Shown: in pieces, positions 60,822 through 64,000 of the stretch | Position numbering within the stretch: the first letter of the stretch is position 1 | Layout of the letters: the number at the start of each line of letters is the position of its first letter | Origin: Chitinophagales bacterium 33-2 | GTDB lineage: Bacteria; Bacteroidota; Bacteroidia; Chitinophagales; Chitinophagaceae | DNA: 64,000 nucleotides | Assembly: GCA_002050435.1 (NCBI GenBank) | Contig: MWYV01000033.1 | Span: 1-64,000, forward strand | Direction of reading: 5' to 3' | Notes under the pieces: model-generated | Database searches by the model: none | Told to the model about the DNA's origin: nothing | Seen by the model: only the letters and a program-made list of their open reading frames with translations | Made by a program: the position numbers and the translations under genes

Positions 60822-62897
60822 ATGTCACAAGACCCATATAAAAACGAGAGCAAATCCAGGATTCCAAAATTTACAAAAGGCCCCGGAGCCCCACAAGGCG
60901 AAGGCGAAAATCCCAAAAAGGGCCCCAGGTTCAGTATCTACTGGGTCTATGCCATTATTTTCGCGATTTTAATTGGTTTTCAGTTTTTTGGACCTTTTAC
61001 CCCTAATACAGCAGAGATCAACCAGAGCAAGTTTGAGCAAATGCTTAAGGCCGGTGACGTTGAGAAATATACCATTATATCAAACCGCAACCTTGTGCGG
61101 GTGAAGTTAAAAGAAGGTGCACTTCCCAGGTATGAAGGGAACATTGGAAAAAACCTGCGTCCTACAGATGAATTTCACGCACGGTTCACCATTGCATCTG
61201 TAGAATCTTTTTCAGATGATATGAGGGATTTTTACAAAATCAATTCCGAATTACCCAATGTAGGTACGGCATCAAATGATACCAATTGGTTTAGTCCCTT
61301 GTTACAGACCTTACTTCCGGTGCTCATATTTATTGGACTCTGGATCCTGTTAATGAGAAAAATGGGTGGTGGCGCCGGTGGCGGCGGTGGCCCTGGTGGC
61401 ATTTTCAATATTGGCAAATCAAAAGCAACGCTTTTTGATAAAGGAACAAGAGTCAACATCACTTTCGCAGATGTTGCCGGTCTGGATGAAGCAAAAGTGG
61501 AAGTAATGGAGATCGTTGACTTTCTAAAAAATCCTAAAAAATATACTTCTCTTGGTGGTAAAATTCCAAAAGGAGCTTTGCTGGTAGGTCCTCCGGGAAC
61601 CGGTAAAACCCTTCTGGCAAAAGCCATGGCAGGTGAAGCACAGGTTCCATTCTTTAGTCTGAGTGGTTCTGATTTCGTTGAAATGTTTGTGGGTGTGGGT
61701 GCCAGCCGTGTGCGCGATTTGTTTAAACAGGCCAGGGAAAAAGCACCCTGTGTAATCTTTATCGATGAAATTGACGCGATCGGTCGTGCCCGTGGCAAGA
61801 ATATGATGATGAGCAATGATGAAAGAGAATCAACCCTGAACCAGCTCCTTGTAGAAATGGATGGCTTTGGTACCGATACGGGAATCATTGTGCTTGCAGC
61901 TACCAACAGGCCCGATGTTTTGGATACTGCTCTTTTACGTCCCGGAAGGTTCGACAGGCAGATCACCATTGATAAACCGGATGTAAAAGGTCGTGAAGCT
62001 ATTTTTAAAGTTCACCTGAAACCGATCAAGGTTTCTGAAAAAGTGGATATTTTAAAACTCGCTGAGCAAACACCGGGTTTTGCCGGTGCAGATATTGCCA
62101 ATGTTTGTAATGAAGCTGCGCTGATCGCGGCACGTAAAGGAAAAACAGCGGTGGATATGAGCGATTTCCAGGATGCAGTAGACAGGGTGATCGGTGGGCT
62201 GGAAAAGAAGAACAAAATCATTTCTCCCGAAGAGAAAAAGATCATTGCCTATCACGAAGCCGGACATGCCATTTGCGGCTGGTATCTTGAACACGCTTAT
62301 CCACTGCTTAAGGTTTCCATTGTTCCAAGAGGTACTGCTGCTCTGGGATATGCCCAATACACTCCAAAAGAACAATACCTCTATAATACCGACCAGTTGA
62401 ATGACCAGATTTGTATGACACTGGGAGGAAGAGCAAGTGAAGACATCTTCTTCGGTAAAATATCTACCGGAGCTCAAAACGACCTTCAGCAGATCACCAG
62501 GATCGGTTATGCTATGGTAACCGTATATGGAATGAATAACAAAATTGGAAATATCAGTTTTTATGATCCTACACAGGAAAACCAGTTTACAAAACCATAT
62601 TCTGAAGAAACAGCAAAACTGATTGATGAAGAAGTTAGGAAACTGATTGATGTTGCTTACCTAAGAACAAAAAGCTTGTTGCAGGATAAAAAAGGTGAAG
62701 TGGAATTACTGGCTGAAGCCCTTTTGGAAAAAGAAGTGCTGTTCCAGAGTGATGTAGAAGCTTTGATCGGCCCACGCCCTTATGAAGATAAAAAACCTTT
62801 AGGCGTAGAAGACGACAAACATCATGAAGGTGGTATCAGCGAAGGCGTTCCTCCTTATGATCCGAATGTAACTCACCAGGCACCAGCTACTAAATGA
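60822..62897 (+). CDS. ftsH: ATP-dependent zinc metalloprotease FtsH
   Basis: 691 residues. Two membrane segments (about 45-62 and 163-178) flank a periplasmic domain; a glycine-rich linker follows (GGGAGGGGGPGGIFNIGKS). AAA domain with Walker A GPPGTGKT (256-263), Walker B VIFIDEIDAIG, the arginine-finger region LRPGRFDRQI, and the zinc site HEAGH starting at H478, with the third ligand in the D/E-rich NDLQQITRIGYAM region. It degrades damaged membrane and short-lived cytoplasmic proteins. Its stop overlaps the next start by four bases. Confidence 0.97.
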   Translation: MSQDPYKNESKSRIPKFTKGPGAPQGEGENPKKGPRFSIYWVYAIIFAILIGFQFFGPFTPNTAEINQSKFEQMLKAGDVEKYTIISNRNLVRVKLKEGALPRYEGNIGKNLRPTDEFHARFTIASVESFSDDMRDFYKINSELPNVGTASNDTNWFSPLLQTLLPVLIFIGLWILLMRKMGGGAGGGGGPGGIFNIGKSKATLFDKGTRVNITFADVAGLDEAKVEVMEIVDFLKNPKKYTSLGGKIPKGALLVGPPGTGKTLLAKAMAGEAQVPFFSLSGSDFVEMFVGVGASRVRDLFKQAREKAPCVIFIDEIDAIGRARGKNMMMSNDERESTLNQLLVEMDGFGTDTGIIVLAATNRPDVLDTALLRPGRFDRQITIDKPDVKGREAIFKVHLKPIKVSEKVDILKLAEQTPGFAGADIANVCNEAALIAARKGKTAVDMSDFQDAVDRVIGGLEKKNKIISPEEKKIIAYHEAGHAICGWYLEHAYPLLKVSIVPRGTAALGYAQYTPKEQYLYNTDQLNDQICMTLGGRASEDIFFGKISTGAQNDLQQITRIGYAMVTVYGMNNKIGNISFYDPTQENQFTKPYSEETAKLIDEEVRKLIDVAYLRTKSLLQDKKGEVELLAEALLEKEVLFQSDVEALIGPRPYEDKKPLGVEDDKHHEGGISEGVPPYDPNVTHQAPATK

Positions 62898-63523
62898 GTC
62901 ATTCTCCTTCAAAAAATAATATTTTAAAAAAGATCCGCATGGCGTTGGCAAATCCAACGCCATTGCCATTTCCGAAAAGTGAAGGCAATGAACCCATGTT
63001 CCAGCCACAAGGGCAGGACCTTGTTTTGGAATTTGCAGAACAGTTTTCCTTATTGCAGGGAAAATTTGTGTTTTGTCTTAACAATGCCGAACTCGCCGAT
63101 CTTTTTTTAAAACTGTGCTACCAGAACCAATGGACAAAATTGTATTGTGATGAAGAAAACCTGAAACAGCTGATTCCTGCTCCATTGTTGTTTGATGATA
63201 TTGCAGGTTGCGAAGCAGCTGTTACAAGTTGCGAATTCCTTGTAGCACGTACAGGCAGCATGGTGTTAAGTTCTGTGCACCAGGGAAGGATACCGGCTGT
63301 ATATGCACCCATTCATGTTTGTATTGCGCATACCTCCCAGCTGGTGTACGATATAAAAGATGGTTTACAGGCCATGAAAACAAAATACCGTGATTACCTT
63401 CCTTCCATGATCACCTTTGCCACAGGTCCGAGCCGCACGGCTGATATTGAAAAGACACTGGTTGTGGGTGTACACGGACCAAAAGAGGTCTATTGTTTTG
63501 TAGTGGACGATGGTAAGAATTAA
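62894..63523 (+). CDS. LUD domain protein (LutC/YkgG family)
   Basis: 209 residues. Typical LUD features: N-terminal helix SKNNILKKIRMALANPTP, central LVARTGSMVLSS, and the family's C-terminal PSMITFATGPSRTADIEKTL plus VGVHGP. LutC takes part in lactate oxidation with LutA/LutB iron-sulfur proteins, but those are absent here and the ftsH-linked copy is a common stand-alone gene in Bacteroidota with an unproven role. It overlaps ftsH by ATGA, so it is co-translated. Confidence 0.88.
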   Translation: MSHSPSKNNILKKIRMALANPTPLPFPKSEGNEPMFQPQGQDLVLEFAEQFSLLQGKFVFCLNNAELADLFLKLCYQNQWTKLYCDEENLKQLIPAPLLFDDIAGCEAAVTSCEFLVARTGSMVLSSVHQGRIPAVYAPIHVCIAHTSQLVYDIKDGLQAMKTKYRDYLPSMITFATGPSRTADIEKTLVVGVHGPKEVYCFVVDDGKN

Positions 63524-63533
63524 CTTCACATCC

Positions 63534-64000
63534 ATGCAGCTCCCTCCCGGAAAAAAAATTTATTTTCTGTCCGACTTTCACCTGGGGGCGCCCAACAGGG
63601 AGCAAAGCCTTGCCAGGGAGAAAAGGATCGTTCTGTTTCTTGATTCTATAAAACACGATGCGCATACCGTATTTATTGCTGGCGATATGTTTGATTTTTG
63701 GTATGAATACCGCCAAGTTGTTCCCAGAGGATATGTAAGATTGCTGGGAAAACTTGCCGAGCTGACAGATGCCGGCATCCTAATGCATTTTTTTGTAGGC
63801 AACCATGATATGTGGATGCAGAACTACTTCCAGAATGAAATGAACATGGAAGTACATTTTGCCCCTGCCCGGTTTGAATTTGATGGTAAAAAATTCCTGG
63901 TTGGCCATGGAGATGGGCTGGGCCCGGGAGACAGCGGTTACAAAATCTTAAAAAAACTATTTCGCAATCCTGCGTGCCAGTGGCTCTTTGGAATCCTGCC
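63534..64000 (+). CDS. lpxH: UDP-2,3-diacylglucosamine diphosphatase-like (5' part)
   Basis: 155 codons from the ATG at 63534, then cut by the window end. Metallophosphoesterase motifs in order: YFLSDFHLGAP, IAGDMFDFWYEY, FVGNHDMWM, VGHGDGLGPGD. The DMFDFW and HGDGLGPGD patterns fit LpxH, which removes UMP from UDP-diacylglucosamine in lipid A synthesis. Starts ten bases after the LUD gene, so it is probably in the same operon. Confidence 0.88.
   Translation, partial: MQLPPGKKIYFLSDFHLGAPNREQSLAREKRIVLFLDSIKHDAHTVFIAGDMFDFWYEYRQVVPRGYVRLLGKLAELTDAGILMHFFVGNHDMWMQNYFQNEMNMEVHFAPARFEFDGKKFLVGHGDGLGPGDSGYKILKKLFRNPACQWLFGIL

Noticed and set aside
61232-61969. 245-codon ORF antisense to ftsH
   Set aside because: It lies fully inside the AAA and zinc-protease coding region on the other strand, with composition typical of a reverse reading of a conserved gene.
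62894-63523. Lactate utilisation operon
   Set aside because: Only the LUD-domain gene is present; LutA, LutB and a lactate permease are absent, so a lactate role is not supported.

Overview
The window looks like chromosomal DNA of a Bacteroidota bacterium, most likely family Chitinophagaceae. Signs seen directly: Por-type (T9SS) C-terminal sorting domains on four secreted proteins, three large TonB-dependent receptors with CarboxypepD_reg-like N-termini, promoters of the Bacteroidota type (TTG, 19-20 bp, TAnnTTTG), no Shine-Dalgarno leaders, a CarB without the regulatory C-terminal domain, a split transketolase, and the neighbourhood birA / rsfS-ftsH-LUD. The family assignment is inference from overall resemblance. 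No tRNA, rRNA, CRISPR array or transposase gene was found.

Layout. 1-0.6 kb: a truncated repeat and a decayed ORF. 0.6-5.2 kb: three T9SS-secreted proteins on the plus strand. 5.2-10.2 kb: a 170-bp MITE-like insertion followed by a minus-strand operon (TonB receptor, 2TM protein, periplasmic protein, two tandem paralogous membrane proteins, winged-helix regulator). 10.2-13.9 kb: a membrane protein and a 1040-residue T9SS adhesin-like protein. 14.0-18.4 kb: ATP synthase genes atpB-E-F-H-A, without atpG. 18.5-23.6 kb: a lipoprotein, an ABC exporter and a 739-residue secreted protein with a possible cysteine-peptidase dyad. 23.8-28.9 kb: a response regulator / YciI-like / histidine kinase operon, a DUF2911 protein and a TonB receptor.

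29.2-33.9 kb: an ArsR-like regulator, a frameshifted lipoprotein gene, and an arsR-arsM-phosphoesterase-DoxX-ChrA operon with two matching 16-bp operators. 33.9-34.8 kb: repeats and a gene remnant. 34.9-48.6 kb is largely devoted to phosphate: a TonB receptor and its lipoprotein partner diverge from pstSCAB-phoU, followed by an OprP-like porin and a DUF47-Pit pair. A PhoB-like box (TGTTACCARAT plus an 11-bp-spaced half site) recurs in front of these units. 48.6-52.8 kb: galE, the transketolase C-terminal subunit, and a sigma / membrane partner / Spy-like trio. 52.9-58.3 kb: carB, two related small proteins and an M23 peptidase. 58.3-59.0 kb: a composite repeat locus. 59.1-64.0 kb: bcp, birA, and rsfS-ftsH-LUD followed by an LpxH-like gene cut by the window end.

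The most distinctive signal is non-coding. A family of short elements shares the end TCACTGTTGTCCGG, and its copies mostly sit against arrays of a 7-bp repeat (TCAATAG/TCAATGG). One complete copy (5225-5394) has 18-bp inverted ends and a perfect 9-bp target duplication that contains the stop codon of the neighbouring regulator gene.
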